Shown here in pieces: positions 8,735 to 17,349 of a stretch of DNA of 64,000 bases. Below the pieces are notes generated by a model that saw only the letters and a list, made by a program, of their open reading frames with translations, ran no database searches and had not been told where the DNA came from. The position numbers and the translations under genes are program-made. This DNA is from Leucobacter celer subsp. astrifaciens. GTDB lineage: Bacteria; Actinomycetota; Actinomycetes; Actinomycetales; Microbacteriaceae. The stretch's first letter is position 1, and the number at the start of each line of letters is the position of its first letter. The DNA lies in contig NZ_JHEI01000135.1 of NCBI RefSeq assembly GCF_001273835.1, positions 1 to 64,000 on the forward strand, read 5' to 3'.

Positions 8735-9552
8735 CGGGTGATCCTCTCGTACTGCGCGCGGAAGACGCGCGCGAAATTCTCATCGTTCTGGCCGGGCTCC
8801 GTCAGCCTGGCGCGCCAACCGGACTCGGTCATCATCGGCTCGGGACGCTGCGCACCCGGGGTGTTGCGGTCGGCGAACGGCACGATGTTCTGGCGGCTCA
8901 CGCGGTACTGCACCGAGCGCACGGCGTCGCCCCAGACGGCCCCGGCCACCTGCGTCGCGTACGCCGTCGAGAGGTGATCCGCCTCGAGATACCGGTCCAC
9001 CTCGGCCTCTCCGGCCTCCTCGCCGAGCAGGTCGGCCCCGTCTCCGTTCGTCGGGCCGCCGAGCAGCGCCTCGCGCAGCTCGTCCTCCCAGCCCTCCGAG
9101 CGATAGACCTCGGCGACGATGCCCTGCTGGTCCCGTCCGAGCGCGTCGTAGGCGCTCTTGTACGTCGAGGCGACCTCGGACGACTGGATGCCGGCGCGCG
9201 GCGGGAAGAGGTTGTATCGGATCATGGAGAGTTCGACGTCGGTGGCGCTGACCCAGCCCGTCTCGATCTCCTCCCCGTCCTCCTCGAGGATCGCGCGAAC
9301 GTTGAAGTGGTAGTCGCCGTTGATCGGCTCCGGAGCGAACACGCTCCACGACTGGCCGAAGAACGGGATCATGTACGAGGTGAGCGCGTTGCCCGGCACC
9401 ACCTCGCGCAGCGGCGTCGGCGGCCCGATCCAGAGGAAGGAGGCGAAGATGTGCCAGGCCGTCACCACCACGGCCCCGAACGCCACCAGGCGCACCCAGA
9501 CCCTGGGCCGCCCGTCCCCCTGTTCGCGCCCGGTCGTGTCTTCAGTGCTCAC
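8731..9552 (-). CDS. DUF5819-family membrane-anchored protein
   Basis: A 273-residue protein with a short polar N-terminus, one membrane segment (about residues 20-42) and a large domain expected outside the membrane. The motif FFGQSWSVFAPEP and the following beta-rich part are typical of DUF5819, which is often encoded with HTTM proteins in Actinobacteria. The function is unknown. GTG at 9550-9552 is preceded by GGGGAG. The translational coupling to the HTTM gene argues for a two-protein membrane complex, which is inference. Confidence 0.85.
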   Translation of the reverse strand: MSTEDTTGREQGDGRPRVWVRLVAFGAVVVTAWHIFASFLWIGPPTPLREVVPGNALTSYMIPFFGQSWSVFAPEPINGDYHFNVRAILEEDGEEIETGWVSATDVELSMIRYNLFPPRAGIQSSEVASTYKSAYDALGRDQQGIVAEVYRSEGWEDELREALLGGPTNGDGADLLGEEAGEAEVDRYLEADHLSTAYATQVAGAVWGDAVRSVQYRVSRQNIVPFADRNTPGAQRPEPMMTESGWRARLTEPGQNDENFARVFRAQYERITR

Positions 9553-9584
9553 TCGCTCCCCTTTACGATTCCCCCGGCCCTAGA

Positions 9585-11258
9585 TTACACACGGTCGGGG
9601 GTCGGGCGTGCACTGCCTCCGCGCGCGCCGTACCGCGCCCATGCGGATCCCGTGACGCCGCCCGCAAGACCCAGCCCGCCGAGCAGGAACCAGCCCGCCG
9701 CAATCGCGGCTCCGAACCTCAGCGCCGGGGTCTCCCCGTCCACCAGGGGCACCTCCGCGACCATCGCCCCGGCGGTGTGGGGCACGAGGCGATCGAGATC
9801 GCCGCCGTCGGGTGCGACGACCGCGCTCGTGCCGACGGTCGAGATGTTCACCAGGGCGCGTCCGGTCTCGACCGCGCGCAGACGGGCGATCGCGAGCTGC
9901 TGCGCGCTCTCGTCGGTGCGGCCGAAGTCGGCGTTGTTGGTCTGGGCGAGGATCAGCTCCGCGCCGCCGTCGACCATCGCCTCGGCCTGCGTGTCGAAGA
10001 TGATGTCGAAGCAGATCGCGATGCCGACGCGCACGGCGCCCCCCGGCGTCTCGATGTCGAGCGCCGCCGGCCGCGTCCCGGCGGCGTACTCGAGCTGCAC
10101 GAGATCCACGAGGTCGGGCACGATGGCGTGGAAGAAGTCCCGATTCGGCATGTACTCGGCGAACGGCACCGGGTAGCGCTTGTCGTATCTGCCGGGCAGC
10201 GGGCCGTCGGCTCCCCACACGAGGGAGCTGTTCGTGTAGCTTCCGTCGTCGTTCGGCAGCACCGACCCGATGACGATGGGGGCCTCTGCGCGCTCTGAGA
10301 GCTTCGCCACGCGGTACTGGCCCAGCGGACTGCCCGGCAGGTCGAACTCCGCGCTGTTCTCCGGCCAGACGATGAGATCGACGGCGTCCCCCTCGTCCTC
10401 GAGCCGGTCGAGCAGGGCGGAGGTCGCCTCGACGTGATCCTCCAGCACCGATCCCGACTCGCGATCGTCGAAGATCCCCGACTTCGAGTTGCCCTGCACC
10501 GCCGCGATCCGCAGGGTGCCGCTCCGCTCCAGTCCCGCCGCCGGCACGAGTGCGAGGAGCAGGATCATCGCCGCCGAGACGACCGCCGCCGAGACGACCG
10601 CCGTCGAGCGGGCGCGGCGGGCGCGCCCGTCGCCCGTGCGCGCGAATGCGGCCGAGACCGGCAGTGCGCAGGCGAGCGCCAGGATCCCCGAGAGTCCGGC
10701 GAAGCCGAACCACGACACCGCCTGCAGCAGCGGCCCCTCGGCCTGGGTATGGGCGAGCCGCCCCCAGGCGAACCCGCCGTAGGGCCACGCCCCCTGCACG
10801 CTCTCCCGCAGCACCCAGAGCCCCGCGACCGCGAGCGATTGGGCGAGGACGAGCGGCAGGACCCCCGCCGACAGGCCCGGGCGGCCCCGTCCGAAGACAC
10901 GCACGAGACCGCGCGTCGCCACGGCCGCGGCGACGCCGAAGAGCGCGAACCAGAGGATCATCACGGCGCACAGGCCGAGCCACGGGATCGGGCCGAGATA
11001 CAGCGTGAGCCACGAGATGTGCGGCATCCAGAATGCGGCTCCGGCCGCCGCACCCGCCGCAAGGCCGATCCCCCAGCGCTGCTGCCAGACCGCGGCGAGG
11101 ATCAGCACCGCGCCGGGAAAAGCGGCCCACCACCACGCGAGATCGGGGCTCGCCACGTCCAGCAGGAAGCCTCCCGCCGCCGCGCACACGAGCGCCGCCC
11201 ACCCGGGCAGCCTCGCCATCATGCCGCGGGGGTCGGTCGGCGCAGCGTCACTGGCCAC
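9585..11258 (-). CDS. lnt: apolipoprotein N-acyltransferase
   Basis: A 557-residue integral membrane enzyme that transfers an acyl chain to the N-terminal cysteine of lipoproteins. About seven hydrophobic segments fill residues 15-240, followed by a nitrilase-like catalytic domain. The Glu-Lys-Cys triad is visible as E300 (WPEN), K360 (YDKRYPVPF) and C416 (ICFD). A last membrane helix lies near the C-terminus. The GTG start at 11256-11258 has GAGG six bases upstream and overlaps helY by 11 nt. A later ATG pair at 11219-11222 lacks a ribosome site. The enzyme would act on lipoproteins such as the one at 16390-17316. Confidence 0.92.
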   Translation of the reverse strand: MASDAAPTDPRGMMARLPGWAALVCAAAGGFLLDVASPDLAWWWAAFPGAVLILAAVWQQRWGIGLAAGAAAGAAFWMPHISWLTLYLGPIPWLGLCAVMILWFALFGVAAAVATRGLVRVFGRGRPGLSAGVLPLVLAQSLAVAGLWVLRESVQGAWPYGGFAWGRLAHTQAEGPLLQAVSWFGFAGLSGILALACALPVSAAFARTGDGRARRARSTAVVSAAVVSAAMILLLALVPAAGLERSGTLRIAAVQGNSKSGIFDDRESGSVLEDHVEATSALLDRLEDEGDAVDLIVWPENSAEFDLPGSPLGQYRVAKLSERAEAPIVIGSVLPNDDGSYTNSSLVWGADGPLPGRYDKRYPVPFAEYMPNRDFFHAIVPDLVDLVQLEYAAGTRPAALDIETPGGAVRVGIAICFDIIFDTQAEAMVDGGAELILAQTNNADFGRTDESAQQLAIARLRAVETGRALVNISTVGTSAVVAPDGGDLDRLVPHTAGAMVAEVPLVDGETPALRFGAAIAAGWFLLGGLGLAGGVTGSAWARYGARGGSARPTPDRV

Positions 11259-13509
11259 TCGACGCCTCGACGATGCCCCGGCGCACGCTGCGCTTCGCCT
11301 CGCGCGCCGATCGGGCGAGCTCTCCCAACCGGTCCTCGTCGAGCCCGGCCAGGGCGGCCGTCTCGCAGGCCTGGGCGATCTGGTCGAGCAGATCGATGGT
11401 CTGCTTGGTCCAGCGCACGAAGTCGCCCGCCCCGATCCCGGAGCGTTCGAGCACCTCTTCGATCGGACGGCCGGACGCCCAGGCGTGCATCGTGGCGGCC
11501 AGACCGGCGTGGGGCATCTCGCTGCGCGGCAGGCGGGAGCGCTCGGCCAGGTCGTCCAGCCGCACCCAGGTGTCGAGGATCCGGTCGTGCGCGGCGGCGA
11601 ACGCGGGGCCGCCCGGCAGCCGGGGCTCGCCCTCGTCGTCGCGTCGCGGCTCGTAGCTCAGCACGCAGCACATCGCGGCGAGCCCCGCGGCGTCGAGACC
11701 GCGCAGCACGTCGTGGCGCAGGCACTCGGCCACGAGCAGGTCCCGCTCGCCGTAGATGCGCCGCAGCAGCTCGCCCCAGAGCGTCACCTCGGGCTCGCCC
11801 TCGATCCGCTCCAGATATCCGAGTTCGAGCAGCAGCTCCACGACGCGGTCGAAGGTGCGCGCGATCGTCCCCGTGCGGGAGGCGATCTGCCGCCGCCCGC
11901 GCTCGATACGGCGACGCAGCTTGCGCGCGCGGTCCTCCCAGCGCCGGCGATCCGAGCCCTGCGATCGGGCCGCAGCCGCGTCGTAACCCGCCAGCGAGCT
12001 CTGCTCCGCCCGCAGCTCGCGCGCCTGATCCACCACCGCGCGATCCGCCTGGAACTGCGCGAAGGAGAGTTCGAGCGTGTCGCGCACGCGAGCCTCATCC
12101 ATGCGCTGCAGCAGATTGACCGCCATGTTGGGGGTGGGCCGGAAGCTGGATCGCACCGGGAACGAGCGGGCGCCCGCGAGGTGGGCCAGCGCCTCGAGAT
12201 CCACCCCGTCGCTCCACACCACGACCGAGTGGCCCTCGGTGTCGATCCCGCGCCTCCCGGCCCGGCCGGTCAGCTGGGTGTACTCGCCCGAGGTGAGCGG
12301 GACCCGCTGCTCCCCGTTGAACTTGTCGAGCCGCTCGATCACCACGGCCCGCGCCGGCATGTTGATGCCGAGCGCGAGGGTCTCCGTAGCGAAGACGAGC
12401 TTGACGAGGCGGCGCTGGAAGAGCTGCTCGACGACCGTCTTGAAGGTCGGCAGCAGGCCGGCGTGGTGCGCTGCGACCCCGCGCTCGAGCCCGGCGAGCC
12501 ACTCCCGCACGCCCAGGACGCGCCGCTCCTCCTCGCTCATGTCGCGCACCTCGTGGCGCGCGATCCGACGGATCTCGTCGCGCTCCTCGCGACTGGTGAG
12601 CGAGATCCCCTCGTAGAGGCACTGGCGCACGGCCTGATCGCACCCGTTGCGGCTGAAGACGAAGACGATGGCGGGCAGCAGCTCGGTCTCATCGAGGGCG
12701 CGCACGATATCGGCGCGCGAGACCCGGCGGTTGCGGCGCACCGGGGCGCGTCCGCGCGACCGCTCCCGGCCGCGCTCACCCGGGCCGCGCGACCCCGAGC
12801 CGCGGCCCCCCTCGAGCATGCGCAGCTCGGGATTGATCCGGCCGCCGTGGGCCGTCGCGGCGTCGCCGTCCCGACCGACGTAGAGCGGCAGCAGCGCCCG
12901 CGCGGTGAGCACGTGCTGATAGAGCGGCACCGGCCGGTGCTCGGAGAGGATCACGTCCGTGTCTCCCCGCACCGCGTGCATCCAGTCGCCGAACTCCTCG
13001 GCGTTCGACACCGTGGCCGAGAGCGCCACGAGACGCACGCTCTGGGGCAGGTGCAGGATGATCTCCTCCCACACCGCGCCGCGGAAGCGGTCGCCCAGGT
13101 AGTGCACCTCGTCGAGCACGACGAAGGCGAGGTCGTGCAGCGCACTCGATTCCGCGTAGATCATGTTGCGCAGCACCTCGGTCGTCATCACGACGATGGG
13201 CGCGTCGCCCCGCAGGTTCACGTCCCCGGTGAGCAGGCCGACCTCGTCCTCGCCGTACTCGGCGCAGAGCTCGTGGAACTTCTGGTTGGAGAGCGCCTTG
13301 ATGGGGGCCGTGTAGAAGATGCGCGCGTCGCGCTCCCGGCGCGCGAGGTACACGGCGAACTCGGCGATGGTCGTCTTCCCCGAGCCGGTGGGCGCCGCCA
13401 CGAGCACGCTGCGCCCCTCCTCCAGCCGCTCGCAGGCCGTGCGCTGGAAGGCGTCGAGCGGGTAGCCGATGCGCTGCGCGAAATGCTCGAGTGCGGTCTC
13501 GCCGCTCAT
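11248..13509 (-). CDS. helY: Ski2-like DEAD/DEAH-box RNA helicase HelY
   Basis: A 753-residue superfamily 2 helicase of the Ski2/Mtr4 type. Motif I is APTGSGKT (residues 39-46), motif II is DEVH (133-136) and motif III is SAT (164-166). The second RecA domain carries the family-typical QLTGRAGRRG. An Arg/Gly-rich insert (near residues 210-240, with GERGRERSRGR) separates the two RecA domains and may contact nucleic acid. The C-terminal DSHCT-like helical part is present. The protein is shorter than mycobacterial HelY (about 900 residues). Its start overlaps the tatC stop by 4 nt. It is presumed to act in RNA processing or decay; direct evidence for bacterial members is thin. Confidence 0.9.
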   Translation of the reverse strand: MSGETALEHFAQRIGYPLDAFQRTACERLEEGRSVLVAAPTGSGKTTIAEFAVYLARRERDARIFYTAPIKALSNQKFHELCAEYGEDEVGLLTGDVNLRGDAPIVVMTTEVLRNMIYAESSALHDLAFVVLDEVHYLGDRFRGAVWEEIILHLPQSVRLVALSATVSNAEEFGDWMHAVRGDTDVILSEHRPVPLYQHVLTARALLPLYVGRDGDAATAHGGRINPELRMLEGGRGSGSRGPGERGRERSRGRAPVRRNRRVSRADIVRALDETELLPAIVFVFSRNGCDQAVRQCLYEGISLTSREERDEIRRIARHEVRDMSEEERRVLGVREWLAGLERGVAAHHAGLLPTFKTVVEQLFQRRLVKLVFATETLALGINMPARAVVIERLDKFNGEQRVPLTSGEYTQLTGRAGRRGIDTEGHSVVVWSDGVDLEALAHLAGARSFPVRSSFRPTPNMAVNLLQRMDEARVRDTLELSFAQFQADRAVVDQARELRAEQSSLAGYDAAAARSQGSDRRRWEDRARKLRRRIERGRRQIASRTGTIARTFDRVVELLLELGYLERIEGEPEVTLWGELLRRIYGERDLLVAECLRHDVLRGLDAAGLAAMCCVLSYEPRRDDEGEPRLPGGPAFAAAHDRILDTWVRLDDLAERSRLPRSEMPHAGLAATMHAWASGRPIEEVLERSGIGAGDFVRWTKQTIDLLDQIAQACETAALAGLDEDRLGELARSAREAKRSVRRGIVEASSGQ

Positions 13510-14324
13510 TCGCCGTCCCGGGCCTGGTCGTCACCGATGCCGTACTCCGCGAGCTCGGCGGATCGGCGCTTGTCGACGCGGCGATCGTGCAGGATCGCGA
13601 TGCCCGCCGCCCCGAAGTAGAGCACGACGATGGGTGCCGCGAGCAGGAACATGCTCATGAGGTCGGCCGCGGGAGTGGCGATGCCCGCGAACAGGATGAT
13701 GAGGAGGATCGCCAAGCGCCAGCTCTTGAGGATCGATGCGCCGCGGATCACCCCGATGAAGTTCAGCATCACCAGGAAGGCCGGCATCACGAAGCCGATC
13801 CCCACCGCGAGCAGCAGCTTGATCGCGAAGTCGAGGTACTCGCGCGCGCCCAGGTTGAAGGTGTCCTCATCGGGCTGGAAGCTCGCCATGAGCCGCACGA
13901 TGTTGGGCATCACCCGCCACCCCGCGTAGGCGCCGCCGAGGAAGAGCGGCACCGCCGCCCCCAGGAAGGCCACGCCGTACAGCTTCTCGCGGCGGGTGAG
14001 GCCGGGCGCCAGGAAGGCCCAGATCTGGTAGAGCCACACGGGCGAGGCCAGCAGGATGGCGATGAACAGCGCGATCTGCACGTGGGTATCGAAGGCCCCG
14101 GTGATGTCGGTGTAGCTGATGACGGCGTCGCGGCCGTCCTCTCGCAGCCAGAGGACCGGCTGGCGCAGCACGTCCCACACCCAGGGCGTGAGGATCCAGC
14201 CGGCGATGAGCGCGAGTGCGATCGCGATCGCCGAGATCATCAGGCGTTTGCGAAGCTCGACCAGGTGCTCTCCGAGGCTCATCCGCCCCTCGGAATCGCG
14301 CCGCTTCCGCGCCTGTTTTGCCAT
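13506..14324 (-). CDS. tatC: twin-arginine translocase subunit TatC
   Basis: A 272-residue core subunit of the Tat system, which exports folded proteins. Six membrane segments and the conserved N-terminal MSLGEHLVELRKRL are visible. The start is placed at 14324 rather than at the in-frame 14369. TACACT (14331-14336, complement) ends six bases before this ATG, the leaderless arrangement repeated across this window. No tatA is present between tatC and pafC, although mycobacteria keep tatA there, so TatA and TatB must be encoded elsewhere. The Lys/Arg-rich C-terminal tail is cytoplasmic. Confidence 0.95.
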   Translation of the reverse strand: MAKQARKRRDSEGRMSLGEHLVELRKRLMISAIAIALALIAGWILTPWVWDVLRQPVLWLREDGRDAVISYTDITGAFDTHVQIALFIAILLASPVWLYQIWAFLAPGLTRREKLYGVAFLGAAVPLFLGGAYAGWRVMPNIVRLMASFQPDEDTFNLGAREYLDFAIKLLLAVGIGFVMPAFLVMLNFIGVIRGASILKSWRLAILLIILFAGIATPAADLMSMFLLAAPIVVLYFGAAGIAILHDRRVDKRRSAELAEYGIGDDQARDGE

Positions 14325-14388
14325 TCGCTCAGTGTATCCCAGACGACTCGGGGTTTCGGATGCGCGCACGCCTTCGGCCTCCTCCTCG

Positions 14389-15333
14389 CTAGTCCCCGTA
14401 CGCGGAGAGCGCCCGGTCGGCCCACTCCCGCACGGCCTCGCGCGCCTCCGCCGGCTGCTCGATCACGATCTCGCCCGGGGCGCGCTGCACGAGCCGCACC
14501 GCGGTGCCGGGATGCCAGGCTTCGATGCGCACGCGCAGCCGCTCGCCCTCGGCCGAGATCGGCTCCGGCGAGAACGCGCTGATCCGGGACAGCGCGCGCT
14601 CCGACACGGTCGCGACGATCTCGGTCATCGGCTGCCGTCGCTGCACCGGGACCTCCCGGGGCACGACCGCCTCGGCGAGCTCCCGGAGGTCGCGCATCTG
14701 GTCGACCCGGAAGGTGCGCTCGGCCTGGCGCTGCAGGCAGAAGCCCCGCAGGTACCACGATCCGGAGTCCTGGGTCAGCGAGAGGGGTTCGACCCGCCGT
14801 GAGCTCGCCGCGCCGGATGCGTCGCGGTACTCGAACGACAGCACCCGCCCGGAGTCGATCGCCGACACGATCCCGGGGATCCGCTGGTCCTCGGGGTCCG
14901 CCGTCACCGAGATCGGACGGTGCTCGGGTCCGCCGAGCGCGCGGCCCAGCTTGCCCGCGGTGCGCTGCGCGAGCTCCGCGTCCTCCGGGGGCAGCAGCGG
15001 GGTGAGCGCGTGCAGCCCCGCGATCAGAGCGGCCGTCTCCGTCTGCGCGAAGCGGGGCGCCTCGTCGACCGCGACCGTCTGCGTGAGACTCACCACGTCG
15101 TGCTGCTCGAGCGCATCCCAGTCGATGTCGAAGAGGTCCTCGTGCTGGTAGCTCAGGGTCTCCCCCGGTACGCCCGCCGTGCCGAGGAAGCGGACGAGCG
15201 CGCGCAGCAGTTCGGCCGGCACGTCGAACGCCTCGGCGAGTCGCGGCACCGGGGTCGGTCCGTGCTCACGCAGATACGGCACGAGGGACAGCAGCAGCAG
15301 TACGCGGTCGGGGGCGATGACGTTCTTATGCAT
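14389..15333 (-). CDS. pafC: WYL-domain transcriptional activator PafC
   Basis: A 314-residue partner of PafB. PafBC is the mycobacterial activator of the LexA/RecA-independent DNA-damage response. The N-terminal region is a winged-helix-like segment (VLLLLSLVPYLREHG), the middle contains the WYL-like domain (SGSWYLRGFCLQ, near residue 190) and the C-terminus is the WCX-type extension. GGAGG lies eight bases before the ATG at 15331-15333, and the gene overlaps pafB by 8 nt. The Pup ligase gene pafA, which normally precedes pafBC, is not in the window. Confidence 0.92.
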   Translation of the reverse strand: MHKNVIAPDRVLLLLSLVPYLREHGPTPVPRLAEAFDVPAELLRALVRFLGTAGVPGETLSYQHEDLFDIDWDALEQHDVVSLTQTVAVDEAPRFAQTETAALIAGLHALTPLLPPEDAELAQRTAGKLGRALGGPEHRPISVTADPEDQRIPGIVSAIDSGRVLSFEYRDASGAASSRRVEPLSLTQDSGSWYLRGFCLQRQAERTFRVDQMRDLRELAEAVVPREVPVQRRQPMTEIVATVSERALSRISAFSPEPISAEGERLRVRIEAWHPGTAVRLVQRAPGEIVIEQPAEAREAVREWADRALSAYGD

Positions 15334-16381
15334 CGGGCGCCTCCTGCGCGGTGTGCTGCTGGGCTATTGCCTCCTGCACGGTGTGCTGCTGCGCAGCGCG
15401 CCGCAGACCGGCGATCACCGCCTCGCGCAGCTGCTCCGGCTCGACCACCACGACCTCCGCGCCGTAGCCGATCAGTTCGGCGGTGAAGATGTGCTGGTCG
15501 AGCGCGCCGATCCGCAGCTCCACGAACTCCTCCGCCCCGTGCGCGCCCGAGTCGTCCCCGGGGTGCTCGGCTCGCGGCGCCAGCCTCGCCTCCGCCACCG
15601 AGCCTCGCCGCACGCGCAGCACGGACCGCTGACGCTCCGGCAGCCGCAGCAGCTCATCGACGATCCCATCGGCGCGCTCGCGCAGCGCGGGATCGAAACG
15701 CGCGTTCGAGACCCGTACCGGGCCGGAGATGCGCTCCAGCAGGAACACCCGATCGGCGTCCCGCTCGAGATCCCGGGCGATCAGATGCCATCTGCCGTCG
15801 GCTCGGTGCAGCCGCAGCGGGGCGACGTGCCGCTCGAGCGGCGTCTCCCGACTCGGCAGCGTGTACCCGAACTGCACCACCCGGTCCTCGTCGATCGCGC
15901 GCTGCAGCGGCGCGGCCGCCGGCTCCGCGGAGCCGAGACTCGGCGCGACTCCGAGCTGCCGCACATCGAGCCCGGCGCCCAGCGCCTCGAGCTTCATGGT
16001 CGCCCGCCGCGACTCGGAGCTCAGACTGCCCTCGCGCCAGGCGAGCGCGGCGAGCCGCAGCAGCATCAGCTCCCGCTCGTCGAAGCGCAGCTCCGGAGGA
16101 AACTCGAGCAGCTCCTTCGCGATCCGATAGCGGGTGAGCTGGTTGTTGCCGGGCTCGAGCGGCGAGTCGCGGGTCTCGATCTGGATGCCGAGCGCGCGCA
16201 GCTGCTCCTTGTCGCGCTCGAACTGCCGGTCGAGCGCGGCACCCGGCCCCTCGGCCCGGTACCGGTCCGCGTAGCCGTGCACGGACGACAGCAGCTCGCG
16301 CTTCGTGAGCCCCTCCGGGCTCACGACGAGGGCGAGTACGAGACTGAAGATGCGCTGCTCGCCCGGTACACGACCGGCCAT
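15326..16381 (-). CDS. pafB: WYL-domain transcriptional activator PafB
   Basis: A 351-residue DNA-damage-response activator that works with PafC. The N-terminal helix-turn-helix includes GLTKRELLSSVHGYADRY, and a WYL-type domain with GRWHLIARDL (near residue 200) follows. The C-terminal tail ends in a tandem duplicated segment, AQQHTVQEA then AQQHTAQEA, produced by a 30-base duplication at 15339-15391. It overlaps the start of pafC by 8 nt, giving coupled production of the two subunits. AGGCG precedes the ATG at 16379-16381. A lipoprotein gene lies 8 bases upstream and may share the transcript. Confidence 0.92.
   Translation of the reverse strand: MAGRVPGEQRIFSLVLALVVSPEGLTKRELLSSVHGYADRYRAEGPGAALDRQFERDKEQLRALGIQIETRDSPLEPGNNQLTRYRIAKELLEFPPELRFDERELMLLRLAALAWREGSLSSESRRATMKLEALGAGLDVRQLGVAPSLGSAEPAAAPLQRAIDEDRVVQFGYTLPSRETPLERHVAPLRLHRADGRWHLIARDLERDADRVFLLERISGPVRVSNARFDPALRERADGIVDELLRLPERQRSVLRVRRGSVAEARLAPRAEHPGDDSGAHGAEEFVELRIGALDQHIFTAELIGYGAEVVVVEPEQLREAVIAGLRRAAQQHTVQEAIAQQHTAQEAPDA
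15339..15391. repeat. 30-base tandem duplication in the pafB 3' end
   Basis: The segment at 15339-15361 recurs at 15369-15391 with one change, a period of 30 bases that keeps the reading frame. It encodes the repeated AQQHT(V/A)QEA at the PafB C-terminus. Such a tail is unlikely to be part of the folded domain. Confidence 0.8.
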
Positions 16382-16389
16382 CGAACGCC

Positions 16390-17316
16390 TCAGTTGACGC
16401 CGACGATGTCGACGACCAGCACGCGGGCCTGTCCGTCCTGCTCGTTCTCGATGACCACGACCTGAGAACCGACGGAGGCTCCGGTGAGCTCGGCGCGCAC
16501 CGCGGAGCCCAGCTGGTCGGAGGGCTGCTCCTCGGTGCCGGCCGCGATGAGCCCGGTGTCCCAGGTGTTCAGCTGCTCGGCACCGTCCCAGCCGACGCTG
16601 AGCACCTGCGCGATGACGTTGTCATCGGCGGCGATCGCATCGCCGGAACCGGTGATGCGCACCGCCGAGTCGGTGCCGGCCGGAGCGGGCCGCGGGGGCA
16701 GCACGACACCGGGGCGACCCTCGTCGTTCGTCACGACCGCGGGATACCCCGAGGGCAGGCCGCGCACCGGACCGCTCGCCGAGAGCGGGCTCGTCGTGAC
16801 CGTGTCGATCACCCCGACGATGGGGGTGACGGCGACGCTGCCGAGCTGCATCCCGAACTGCATGCTCTCCTCGGGAGACAGCGCCAGCACCACGCGGTCG
16901 CCCGGCACGGTGCAGCGCACCGCCTCGCTCAGCGGGTTGGCGGCATCCTCCGAGACCAGCAGGAACTCGGGCGACTGGCCCGCCTCCGCGAAACCGGGGC
17001 TCTCGTACAGCTGCTCGCCGCTGTCGGAATCGAAGAACGCCATGTTCACCCCGACCAGGGTGCCCTCGCCCGCCGCACCGGACCGATCCTCCGCCTCGTG
17101 CACCACGGTGCGCTGCGAGGCGAGGATCTCTACCTGCTCCGGAGCGGAGATCTGCGGGGCCTCCCCGAAACCTCCCAGCACGGTCACGCTGTCGCTGAGC
17201 GCGCCCGAACCGAGTTGCGGCTCGCAATCGGCGGCCGCCCGCTGCGCACTGCAGCCGGTCGCACCGGCGAGGAGCAGCGCAACCGCTGCGGTTGCGGGAA
17301 CCAGTCGACGAAGCAT
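16390..17316 (-). CDS. lipoprotein with degenerate tandem FKBP-like domains
   Basis: A 308-residue lipoprotein. The signal peptide ends in the lipobox LLAGATGC, so Cys at about residue 22 would be lipidated and the protein anchored outside the membrane. Two repeats of similar layout follow (roughly 40-150 and 160-308), each ending in a segment resembling FKBP strands (VVLALSPEES and SVGSQVVVIENE). Homologous genes at this place in relatives are usually called FKBP-type peptidyl-prolyl isomerases, but the aromatic active-site residues are not recognisable, so enzyme activity is doubtful. The ATG at 17314-17316 has GAGAGG five bases upstream. The GTG two codons earlier overlaps that site and was rejected. 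Confidence 0.7.
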   Translation of the reverse strand: MLRRLVPATAAVALLLAGATGCSAQRAAADCEPQLGSGALSDSVTVLGGFGEAPQISAPEQVEILASQRTVVHEAEDRSGAAGEGTLVGVNMAFFDSDSGEQLYESPGFAEAGQSPEFLLVSEDAANPLSEAVRCTVPGDRVVLALSPEESMQFGMQLGSVAVTPIVGVIDTVTTSPLSASGPVRGLPSGYPAVVTNDEGRPGVVLPPRPAPAGTDSAVRITGSGDAIAADDNVIAQVLSVGWDGAEQLNTWDTGLIAAGTEEQPSDQLGSAVRAELTGASVGSQVVVIENEQDGQARVLVVDIVGVN

Positions 17317-17349
17317 ATGCACCTCTCGCGAAAGCCTGTGTGAACCTCG

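Noticed and set aside
14389..16381. pafBC as WYL regulators of a defence island
   Set aside because: Gene order and partner genes match the DNA-damage regulator pair; no defence genes are present.
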